Positions 14,947 through 20,477 of a stretch of DNA of 20,477 bases are shown in pieces. Made by a program: the position numbers and the translations under genes. Source of the DNA: CAZPBO01 sp964584815 (lineage in GTDB: Bacteria; Planctomycetota; SKW154); the NCBI GenBank assembly GCA_964584815.1, contig CAZPBO010000044.1, positions 1 to 20,477 on the forward strand, written 5' to 3'. Under the pieces are notes generated by a model. It was not told where the DNA came from and made no database searches. It was given only the letters and a program-made list of their open reading frames with translations. Within the stretch, counting starts at the first letter, position 1. Each line of letters starts with the position of its first letter.

Positions 14947-15684
14947 ATGGAGAAGGTGGTCTTCAAAAAGCCAGAAAGCCTCTATGAGAAGCAGACCCAC
15001 TATTGTCCTGGTTGCGGACACGGTATTATTCATCGTCTGATAGCGGAGGTGATTGATGAGTTGGGGATAAGGGAACGCACGGTGAGCGTGCCGCCTGTCG
15101 GCTGCTCTGTGCTGCTCTACTATTACATAAGGGTGGATTCTGTGGAGGCGGCGCACGGCAGAGCACCGGCGATTGCCACAGGTCTCAAACGCGCCAATCC
15201 CGACCTTGTCGTCTTCACATATCAGGGCGACGGCGACCTCGCCGCCATCGGAACAAACGAAATCCTGCACGCCGCAAACCGCGGCGAAAATTTCACCACC
15301 ATCTTCGTCAACAACGCCGTCTACGGTATGACCGGTGGGCAGATGGCTCCCACAACTCTTGTCGGTCAAAAAACCGAAACAACCCCTTATGGTCGTAAAA
15401 TTGAAAACGAAGGATATCCTTTGAGGGTCTGCGAGTTGATAAACACCCTTGAGGCACCGTCCTTCATTGAACGCGTTGCTGTTCACACGCCAAAACATGT
15501 TATTAAGGCAAAGAAAGCGATAAAGAAAGCGTTCCAGAAGCAACTTGACGGCAAAGGATTCGCGCTGGTTGAGGTTTTGAGTATGTGTCCTACCAACTGG
15601 CATATCAGTGCGAAGGAGGCGGTCAAGTTTGTTGAAGAGAAGATGATACCGGTGTTCCCGTTGGGCAACTTCCGCGACAGGTAG
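14947..15684 (+). CDS. vorA: 2-oxoacid:ferredoxin oxidoreductase, TPP-binding beta subunit (VorA/KorB type)
   Basis: Thiamine diphosphate and Fe-S carrying subunit. The TPP-binding motif is GDGDLAAIGTNE starting at residue 94 and running to NNAVYGMTGGQMAPTT. Four cysteines fit the 4Fe-4S cluster of this subunit class: C20 and C23 (CPGCGHG), C53 (PPVGCS) and C214 (SMCPTNW). Length 245 residues is typical. The ATG at 14947 directly follows the small gene's stop and has GGAGGAG six bases upstream, a strong site. No gamma subunit follows: a 150-base gap and then an unrelated sigma-factor gene come next, so the remaining subunit must be elsewhere or absent. Confidence 0.95.
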   Translation: MEKVVFKKPESLYEKQTHYCPGCGHGIIHRLIAEVIDELGIRERTVSVPPVGCSVLLYYYIRVDSVEAAHGRAPAIATGLKRANPDLVVFTYQGDGDLAAIGTNEILHAANRGENFTTIFVNNAVYGMTGGQMAPTTLVGQKTETTPYGRKIENEGYPLRVCELINTLEAPSFIERVAVHTPKHVIKAKKAIKKAFQKQLDGKGFALVEVLSMCPTNWHISAKEAVKFVEEKMIPVFPLGNFRDR

Positions 15685-15732
15685 GAAAGTCTTTGCCTTG
15701 TGGCGTGAAGCCACCACCTCTACAAAAGCCGC

Positions 15733-15762
15733 CTGACAGTGCCCGCATCTGTATCGTATCAT
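15733..15762 (+). promoter_or_regulatory. Candidate promoter for the ECF sigma fusion gene
   Basis: CTGACA at 15733-15738, an 18-base spacer, TATCAT at 15757-15762, about 70 bases before the GTG start. It lies in the 150-base gap after vorA. The match is fair rather than strong. I saw no clear ECF-type (AAC / CGTC) pair here. A short GTGGC/GCCAC hairpin (15700-15714) after vorA lacks a T run. Confidence 0.4.
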
Positions 15763-15834
15763 TTTTGAGAATGTGCTTTTTACGGAACCGAAAGGCTATC
15801 TGCGGAAACATAAAGGTGCAAGAGGAGAATTCTG

Positions 15835-18039
15835 GTGGAGAGCGCCCTTGAGCGTTTTGCACATGGCGAGAGGGAAGCGTTTGGAACGCTGGTTGAGCGT
15901 TATATCGGGGGTGTCTACAATATTGCGTTTCGTCTGCTGGGCAATGCTGCCGATGCCGAGGACGCCGCGCAAGAGACATTTCTTCAACTGGCAAGGGGGG
16001 CGGCGAAATTCAGAGGCGGCTCGGAGAGAGCGTTTGTTTATGGGATTGCGGCGAGGTGTGCGCTGCGGATGTTGCGCACATCCAGACGACGCCACGCTCG
16101 CGAAAGGAGATATATTATGCTCAAGCAAAATCATCAAGAACCGCCCGATGAGGAGACCAGACATCTCGTTGAGGAGGCGCTTGGATGTCTGTCTCCGAAG
16201 TTGCGGGCTGTTGTTGTGTTGCGGTTCGTTGAAGGGATGAGCAGCGCCGAGACAGCAAAAGCGCTTTCTTTGCGAGAAGGAACGGTGAAAAGCCGCACAA
16301 ACCGTGCACTGAAGCAGATGCGCCGCTACCTCGCCGAACGCGGACTCGCCACCACATCTCCCGCAGCACTCCTCTCAACCTTACCTCCTATGCAGCCGCC
16401 CAGACACTTAACCAACCTATGCAAAGCAGCCATCACCCTAACAAAACCCGCAGCCAAACTCTCGTTAGGAGGGTTGATAATGAGTGTCAAAACCAAGGTT
16501 GCTGTGACCGTTGCCATCATCCTCGTCGCTGTTCTATCGCTCTATTTTCTGTCAGCAAGTCTGTGGGGACGCTTGAAGGTGGCAAAAAACAGTGGCGCGC
16601 CAATTGTCTCCCAGAAAAAAACCTCAACAGAGCCCAAAAACACAAAGACCGAACCCGACAAAGAGCCACTCAGCCAAAAACAGCCACAACAGCAACAGAA
16701 AACGCAAAGCAACGCACCATCAGACGCAGAACAGCACGCCCAACAAGCACAACCAACTCAGCCCCAAACACAAAAATCTGAGGACAGCGAAGAAGAGGTT
16801 GAGTTGGTGCTGCCTGACGGCAGGCGTGTGCGTGTGAAGATAGGCAAAGCAAAAGGACCGACGATTAAGTCCGGCGATGGAAAATGGCGCATTCTGCCTG
16901 GCAGGACAAAATGGGCACCGAAACCGCGCCCCAAAGGCGACTGTGTGGTTTCCGGCACGGTTCTGGACGGCGATGGAAAACCTGTCGCAGGTGCGGATGT
17001 GCTTGCCATAAACCCCGACGCTCCTCAAAGAGATGGTATGGTGTCGTTTGCGCATATCAGACGCGTCGCAACCACTGACCAGAACGGAACCTTCAAAGGC
17101 AGTATTCCACACGGTAAATGGTTGCTTGCCGCAAACTACAAAAACCTCTTAAACGGTCGCTGGGGGTTCAAACTCAATGACGCAAAAACCCTTAAGGTGG
17201 AACTTGCCGAAAAGGAGGAACGAACCGCGCTGACCCTCACACTCCCGTTTTCACTTTCGTCTTTGTGTTCTGTCTCGGGAACCGTCGTTGATGAGAGCGG
17301 CAACCCGATGCCGTCTGTTTCAGTCAGTTGCGATTACCAGCGGGCAAGCACAGACAGAAACGGACGCTTCACCCTTAATGGTCTGACAGCCGGCAAGAAG
17401 AATATCCGCGCGCATTGCCCATACGGATATAAAGACACCTCCACTACGGTTGACCTACAACCAGGACAGAAGTTAGACAATGTCGTGATACGGATTGAAC
17501 TTGCAGAAAAAGGGGAGTTCTCAGTGAGCGGGACGGTGAAAGATGAGCAAGGCAATCCCGTGGCGGGAGCAATAATATACCTGAACACCAAGCACCGCAC
17601 ACATCGTCGCACCTTCACCGACAAAGACGGCAGATACAGGTTGGAAAACATAAAAGAGAAGAGCGTGCAGGTTCAGGTTTACAAAAGCGGCTATGCACCG
17701 ATTACGAAGGATGTAGAGTTGCCCGCTGAAGGGGTGGACTTCGTTCTGAAGCGGCGCGTCAGGGTGACCCTCTCCTTCCTTGATGCAATCACCGCACTGC
17801 CCGTTAAACGCTTCAATGTGTCCGTTTACAAACTACTGGAGAACGGAAAGCGCATACACACCTATGGTATCTCGCGGTATTCGGAAAAAGGGCAGGCAAC
17901 ATTTGGGGCAACGCCTGGGGATATCGTTGTGGTGGTTGAAGCACCAGGATACCAAAAAGCCGAGTTCACACTCAATGTTCCGCAACAAGAAAGTTGGCGG
18001 CAGAATCTTGGGCTTCAACCCGCCCCCACAGATAAATGA
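15835..18039 (+). CDS. ECF sigma factor fused to membrane segment and carboxypeptidase-regulatory-like repeats
   Basis: A 734-residue fusion. Residues 1-95 are sigma-70 region 2 (EDAAQETFLQLARG marks the core-binding helix). About 111-170 are region 4 with the helix-turn-helix (SAETAKALSLREGTVKSRTNRALKQM). A linker leads to a transmembrane helix (about 222-245), then a 70-residue Lys/Gln/Pro/Thr-rich stretch (about 252-322). Three carboxypeptidase-regulatory-like beta domains start at about 370, 478 and 562, each opening VSGTV-x-D-x-x-GNP or similar, and a fourth beta-like domain runs to the end. The sigma part would be cytoplasmic and the repeats outside the membrane, so the protein could sense envelope state and carry its own sigma factor (inference). 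The GTG start has AGAGGAG seven bases upstream. An internal SD and ATG at 16480 could give a 519-residue membrane protein alone. Confidence 0.9.
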   Translation: MESALERFAHGEREAFGTLVERYIGGVYNIAFRLLGNAADAEDAAQETFLQLARGAAKFRGGSERAFVYGIAARCALRMLRTSRRRHARERRYIMLKQNHQEPPDEETRHLVEEALGCLSPKLRAVVVLRFVEGMSSAETAKALSLREGTVKSRTNRALKQMRRYLAERGLATTSPAALLSTLPPMQPPRHLTNLCKAAITLTKPAAKLSLGGLIMSVKTKVAVTVAIILVAVLSLYFLSASLWGRLKVAKNSGAPIVSQKKTSTEPKNTKTEPDKEPLSQKQPQQQQKTQSNAPSDAEQHAQQAQPTQPQTQKSEDSEEEVELVLPDGRRVRVKIGKAKGPTIKSGDGKWRILPGRTKWAPKPRPKGDCVVSGTVLDGDGKPVAGADVLAINPDAPQRDGMVSFAHIRRVATTDQNGTFKGSIPHGKWLLAANYKNLLNGRWGFKLNDAKTLKVELAEKEERTALTLTLPFSLSSLCSVSGTVVDESGNPMPSVSVSCDYQRASTDRNGRFTLNGLTAGKKNIRAHCPYGYKDTSTTVDLQPGQKLDNVVIRIELAEKGEFSVSGTVKDEQGNPVAGAIIYLNTKHRTHRRTFTDKDGRYRLENIKEKSVQVQVYKSGYAPITKDVELPAEGVDFVLKRRVRVTLSFLDAITALPVKRFNVSVYKLLENGKRIHTYGISRYSEKGQATFGATPGDIVVVVEAPGYQKAEFTLNVPQQESWRQNLGLQPAPTDK
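16467..16482 (+). promoter_or_regulatory. Internal ribosome binding site and ATG inside the sigma fusion gene
   Basis: AGGAGG (16467-16472), a seven-base spacer, and ATG (16480-16482), in frame at codon 216, exactly between the sigma region and the transmembrane helix. The product would begin MSVKTKVAV, a normal positively charged N-terminus of a membrane anchor. The site is as good as any authentic start in this window. Actual use is inference. Confidence 0.55.
16591..16800 (+). repeat. Low-complexity A/C-rich segment encoding a Lys/Gln/Pro/Thr/Ser linker
   Basis: About 210 bases with very few G or T on the coding strand, encoding stretches such as QKQPQQQQKTQ and QQAQPTQPQTQK. It forms the flexible spacer between the membrane helix and the first beta domain of the fusion protein. 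It looks like a periplasm-spanning linker. Such sequence is prone to replication slippage, so its length may vary between strains (inference). Confidence 0.6.
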
Positions 18040-18043
18040 CGCC

Positions 18044-18958
18044 TTATGTCTGCCAGCGATTGCGCAGCCACGACCAGTCAGACGGATGCTCACGCAGGAA
18101 GGCTTCAAAAACATCGTTGGTGGCTTGCGTAAGTTGCCGCACAGACTGCTCATCGCGACCTGATAGAACCCTATCCGCAGGATAGATATAAACGGTATGT
18201 CGTCTGCGGCAGGAGCAAGCAAAAGCGCACAGAAGCGGTGCTCCGGTTCGTAAAGCCAGAACGGCGGGTCCCCGCGGCGCCATTACAGGTCTCCCAAAAA
18301 ACCGAATCTCAATCCCATCCTGCGGACGAGGCTCATCCGCCACGATACAGACAACCTCACCCGCCCGCAGAGCCGCTATTACCCGTCTCGCCGCCTCCCT
18401 CCTCGGACGATAATTGATGAACCTCATCCGCATATGAGATGCTATCCTCTCAAAATGAGCGGAAAGATGCGGATTGTTCGGCAGTTTTACCAAAAAATTG
18501 AACCGATAACCCGCAAGCCCAAAAAGCCCCCCAATAAACGGAAACAGCCCTGTGTGGGCTGAAAACAGCATCACTCCCCTGCCTTTCTGCAGGGCTTTGT
18601 CCAAATAGTCCTTCCCCACAACGCGCCAGTGCTTTACAAAATATCGGCGTCCCAACGATGTGCCGCGAATCAACTCCACAAAATTGGCTGTCTCGTTCGC
18701 AAAAATTCGGTTCAGCAAAAACTGCAGTTCACTCCACGCAATTCTGCCTAAAGCAAACCTTATGTTGGACGCAATCCGCCATCGTAACCACAGAGCCAGA
18801 GAAACGGACCCCAACACACCAAAAAAACCAGCAAAAAAACGCATCTCCTCCACTGGTAGACAGTTAAGAACCCCGCAAAAAATCCTCAACAGACACCATT
18901 CAACGAAATACCGTAGTTGCCTATACCAACTCTTCTTGCCTGGTTTATGCGTCGTCAT
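18044..18958 (-). CDS. Lipid A biosynthesis acyltransferase family (LpxL/HtrB-like)
   Basis: A 304-residue inner-membrane protein of the lysophospholipid/lauroyl acyltransferase family, which in Gram-negative bacteria adds secondary acyl chains to lipid A. Hydrophobic N-terminal segments (about 20-60) anchor it. The active-site His is H135 in SAHTGLFPF, but the Glu of the classical H-x4-E motif is replaced by Pro140. The conserved FFGRPVMAPRGPAVLALRTGAPLL segment is present. The H-x4-P form may have another acyl acceptor or use a different acid. The ATG at 18958 has GGAGAG six bases upstream. The gene converges on the sigma fusion with only four bases between the stops, leaving no room for a dedicated terminator. 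Confidence 0.9.
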   Translation of the reverse strand: MTTHKPGKKSWYRQLRYFVEWCLLRIFCGVLNCLPVEEMRFFAGFFGVLGSVSLALWLRWRIASNIRFALGRIAWSELQFLLNRIFANETANFVELIRGTSLGRRYFVKHWRVVGKDYLDKALQKGRGVMLFSAHTGLFPFIGGLFGLAGYRFNFLVKLPNNPHLSAHFERIASHMRMRFINYRPRREAARRVIAALRAGEVVCIVADEPRPQDGIEIRFFGRPVMAPRGPAVLALRTGAPLLCAFACSCRRRHTVYIYPADRVLSGRDEQSVRQLTQATNDVFEAFLREHPSDWSWLRNRWQT

Positions 18959-19223
18959 CGTTTTCTCTCCAGCAAATTCGTCATCTTAATACAGACGATG
19001 AGCCAAGTCCAAAATTCTGCGCAGCGCCGCCGTCACACAATATGCCGCTTCGCAAAACGGCACAGGATAAGCCGTTCAAGGCTTTCGCTTTCATCTACAT
19101 TGCGCCTCTTTGCGGCTGCACAAGCGTCTGGCAGTCGCGGGCATTTCCAAAGCGCTGCTGCGGAAATTTCCCTTAAAAGCCGTTTACCTGAACCCCTTAC
19201 TTTCCGATAGGGCGTCTATACAG
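18959..19223. other. Divergent intergenic region between the acyltransferase and second ECF sigma genes
   Basis: A 265-base stretch without a convincing gene. It carries the acyltransferase SD, a weak minus-strand promoter candidate, a short inverted repeat AACGGC/GCCGTT (19056-19076, nine-base loop), and a nine-codon reading frame (18984-18955, minus) ending on the acyltransferase ATG. Open frame in phase with the sigma gene extends back to 19110, but its residues do not resemble sigma factors and no SD precedes them. Confidence 0.5.
18986..19012 (-). promoter_or_regulatory. Weak promoter candidate for the acyltransferase gene
   Basis: On the minus strand, TTGGAC (19012-19007), a short 15-base spacer, TATTAA (18991-18986), about 28 bases before the start codon. 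The -10 is good but the spacer is short; a poorer TTTTGG at 17 bases is the alternative. Confidence 0.3.
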
Positions 19224-19748
19224 ATGAATAAAGGCGCGCCGAAAATGACCATACAACAACTCGTGGAGCAGTATCAGATGGACCTGCAAAGGTATCTGAT
19301 TTACCTTGGCGCTGACGCACATACGGCGGAGGACATCGCGCAGGAAGCCTTCTTTCGCGTCTGGCGGGCGGGCTTGGGCAGGATTCAGAATATATGGGCG
19401 TTTCTACGCCGCACCGCACGCAACCTCTTCATCTCCCACCACCGAACAATCGGGCAAAAAAATCCCTCCGTTATTGACATAAACGAGGCGGAACAGGTCT
19501 GGACGGAGACTTTCGGAGAAAACTGCACAGGCTCCGATTACATTGACGCACTCAAGGAATGTCTGAAGACCCTGTCCCAAAAAGAGCGTCTCGTTGTTGA
19601 GATGCGCTACAAAAAAGGTTTATCGCGTAGCGAAATAGCCGTGGAGGTCGGTATGACGGCAGACGGTGTTAAGACGCTCCTGCGACGCATCCGCGCCAAA
19701 CTGGCTCAATGCGTTGAAGCGAAACTCCGCGCGGAGGGAAGACGATGA
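19224..19748 (+). CDS. ECF-type RNA polymerase sigma factor
   Basis: A 174-residue stand-alone sigma factor. Region 2 spans about 12-75 (QQLVEQYQMDLQRYL then AEDIAQEAFFRVWRAG). Region 4 spans about 115-165, with ALKECLKTLSQKERLVVEMRYKKGLSRSEIAVEVGMTADGVKTLLRRIRAKL giving the -35-binding helix-turn-helix. It lacks the membrane and beta domains of the other ECF protein in this window. The start is uncertain: ATG 19224 or ATG 19245 (MTIQQLVEQ), the latter with a weak AAAGG ten bases upstream. The stop overlaps the FecR-like gene by four bases (ATGA), so the two are co-translated and very likely form a sigma/regulator pair. Confidence 0.9.
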   Translation: MNKGAPKMTIQQLVEQYQMDLQRYLIYLGADAHTAEDIAQEAFFRVWRAGLGRIQNIWAFLRRTARNLFISHHRTIGQKNPSVIDINEAEQVWTETFGENCTGSDYIDALKECLKTLSQKERLVVEMRYKKGLSRSEIAVEVGMTADGVKTLLRRIRAKLAQCVEAKLRAEGRR

Positions 19749-20477
19749 CACGCAAACAGCATAAAGACAAACTGAAAGACAAACTGATGGACGCTTTCTT
19801 GTGGGAGGTGGTTGGGGGCAGGAAACCGCCCAACATCAAGGAAAAGGTGATGCAACTCATAGAGCGTCACAGGAGAAGACGCCGCGTATTGATAAAGATA
19901 GGGCTTTCCGCAAGTGTGGCAGCAGCCGCTGTCCTCGTTCTGCTCCTGCTTCTGCCACATCAAAAACCGCCGCAAAAACCCTACCCGCAACCTCAAATCC
20001 TCGGCAATTTCACACTTCTTAAGGGCAAAAAACTCGCCCGCGGTGTCACTCTGCGCATCGGCAAACAGTCCACAACCCTTAACCTCGGCGGTTACTGCCA
20101 CATCAAAGCAGAACCCGACACCCAAATCACATTAGCAGGACAACCAGAAAACGAAGAAATACTGCTTGAAAAAGGCAGCATTACCTGCGATGTCAACACA
20201 AAATGCGGCTCTTTTACGGTCACAACACCATATGCCAGCATTGAAGCAGCGCGCAAACTGGCTAATGAAAACAAGCGAGTCTCTTTTCAGATAACCTTTT
20301 TGGAGGGTCGTCAGATGCGGGTAAAGGTGAAGGTCTTAAGTGGAGTGGTGGCGTTGCTATCGCCGTTTCTTGTGGGCAGAGCGCTGCTCAAGGCAGGCGA
20401 GGAGAAAACGCTGCCGGGCAAGGAGGTGACGGTTCAGCAGGTGGCGGAAGGCAATAACGCCTTCAGTGTGGAACTCT
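19745..20477 (+). CDS. FecR-like membrane protein, probable sigma regulator (C-terminus cut by window edge)
   Basis: The first 244 codons are visible, with no stop. A charged cytoplasmic N-terminus of about 45 residues (ending ERHRRRRR) leads to one transmembrane helix (about 50-70; SASVAAAAVLVLLLLLP). A Pro-rich spacer follows, then a FecR-type beta domain: LARGVTLRIG, a LLEKGSITCDV strand pair, FTVTTPYASIEA, and LSGVVALL with a KAGEEKTL turn. FecR-type proteins relay an outside signal to an ECF sigma factor. Here the short N-terminus would bind the sigma factor encoded immediately upstream, whose stop codon it overlaps. Two cysteines in the outer domain (CDVNTKC) could form a disulfide. Its true family and length depend on the unseen end. 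Confidence 0.85.
   Translation, partial: MTRKQHKDKLKDKLMDAFLWEVVGGRKPPNIKEKVMQLIERHRRRRRVLIKIGLSASVAAAAVLVLLLLLPHQKPPQKPYPQPQILGNFTLLKGKKLARGVTLRIGKQSTTLNLGGYCHIKAEPDTQITLAGQPENEEILLEKGSITCDVNTKCGSFTVTTPYASIEAARKLANENKRVSFQITFLEGRQMRVKVKVLSGVVALLSPFLVGRALLKAGEEKTLPGKEVTVQQVAEGNNAFSVEL

Noticed and set aside
15700..15714. GTGGC-GTGAA-GCCAC hairpin after vorA as a terminator
   Set aside because: Five base pairs only and no T run downstream, so intrinsic termination is not supported.
14908..15762. 284-codon open frame on the minus strand across the vorA gene
   Set aside because: It is antisense to a clear TPP-binding beta subunit, shows no recognisable motif, and its Cys/His-rich composition is what reverse reading of such a gene gives.
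18955..18984. Nine-codon leader frame overlapping the acyltransferase ATG
   Set aside because: No proper SD for it, and the SD inside it is needed for the main gene; frames this short arise easily by chance.
19190..19222. TGAACC ... CGTCTA as an ECF-type autoregulatory promoter before the second sigma gene
   Set aside because: The AAC to CGTC spacing is 19 bases, longer than the usual 16-17, and the start of transcription would fall at or past the ATG at 19224.
19110..19223. N-terminal extension of the second ECF sigma gene to 19110
   Set aside because: The basic residues encoded do not match sigma region 2 and there is no SD at 19110.
1..20477. CRISPR arrays, insertion sequences, tRNA or rRNA genes, phage genes
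   Set aside because: I looked for regular direct repeats, transposase motifs, terminal inverted repeats and RNA gene signatures and saw none.

Overview
The window comes from a diderm (LPS-bearing), probably anaerobic bacterium. A lipid A acyltransferase-family gene and two lipoproteins point to an outer membrane. A 2-oxoacid:ferredoxin oxidoreductase points to ferredoxin-based anaerobic carbon metabolism. An ECF sigma factor fused to a membrane segment and carboxypeptidase-regulatory-like domains, beside an ECF/FecR-type pair, is a style common in Planctomycetota and related candidate phyla, so I lean there without being able to prove it. Genes are tightly packed, strong Shine-Dalgarno (SD) sites are frequent, and several starts are GTG, TTG or possibly CTG. 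I see no insertion sequence, phage, CRISPR, tRNA or rRNA.

Layout. (1) Positions 12124 to 1, minus strand: one uninterrupted run of twelve genes with overlaps or gaps of at most about 13 bases. A good sigma-70-type promoter (TTGACA-N17-TATCTT) lies just upstream. In order of transcription: an endonuclease III-like protein lacking both catalytic residues, YebC/PmpR, TldD, TldE/PmbA, sigma-54 (RpoN), an RNase Z-like metallo-beta-lactamase-fold hydrolase, endonuclease IV (Nfo), TrkH/KtrB, TrkA/KtrA, a secreted DUF4412/LolA-like protein, a ComEA-like membrane HhH protein, and a membrane diguanylate cyclase running off the window edge. (2) From a back-to-back promoter (TTGAGC-N17-TATCCT), plus strand: two paralogous small lipoproteins with a 4-base overlap, then an oxidoreductase operon (VorB-like alpha subunit, a 78-residue unknown protein, TPP-binding beta subunit). 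(3) Positions 15835-18039 plus: the ECF sigma fusion, which has a near-perfect internal ribosome binding site and ATG exactly where the membrane half begins. (4) Positions 18044-18958 minus: the LpxL/HtrB-type acyltransferase. (5) Positions 19224-20477 plus: a second ECF sigma factor overlapping a FecR-like membrane protein that continues past the window.

How the genes fit together. The long operon mixes DNA repair (Nfo and a repair-fold protein predicted inactive), peptide processing (TldD/E), global regulation (YebC, RpoN, c-di-GMP) and potassium uptake (TrkH/A). Only TldD/E and TrkH/A are obvious functional pairs. The two ECF loci show the same logic in two forms: sigma factor and membrane partner split in one, joined in the other. 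The best candidates for something new are the fusion with its internal start, the predicted non-catalytic EndoIII-like Fe-S protein, the tandem lipoprotein family, and the small protein inside the oxidoreductase operon.
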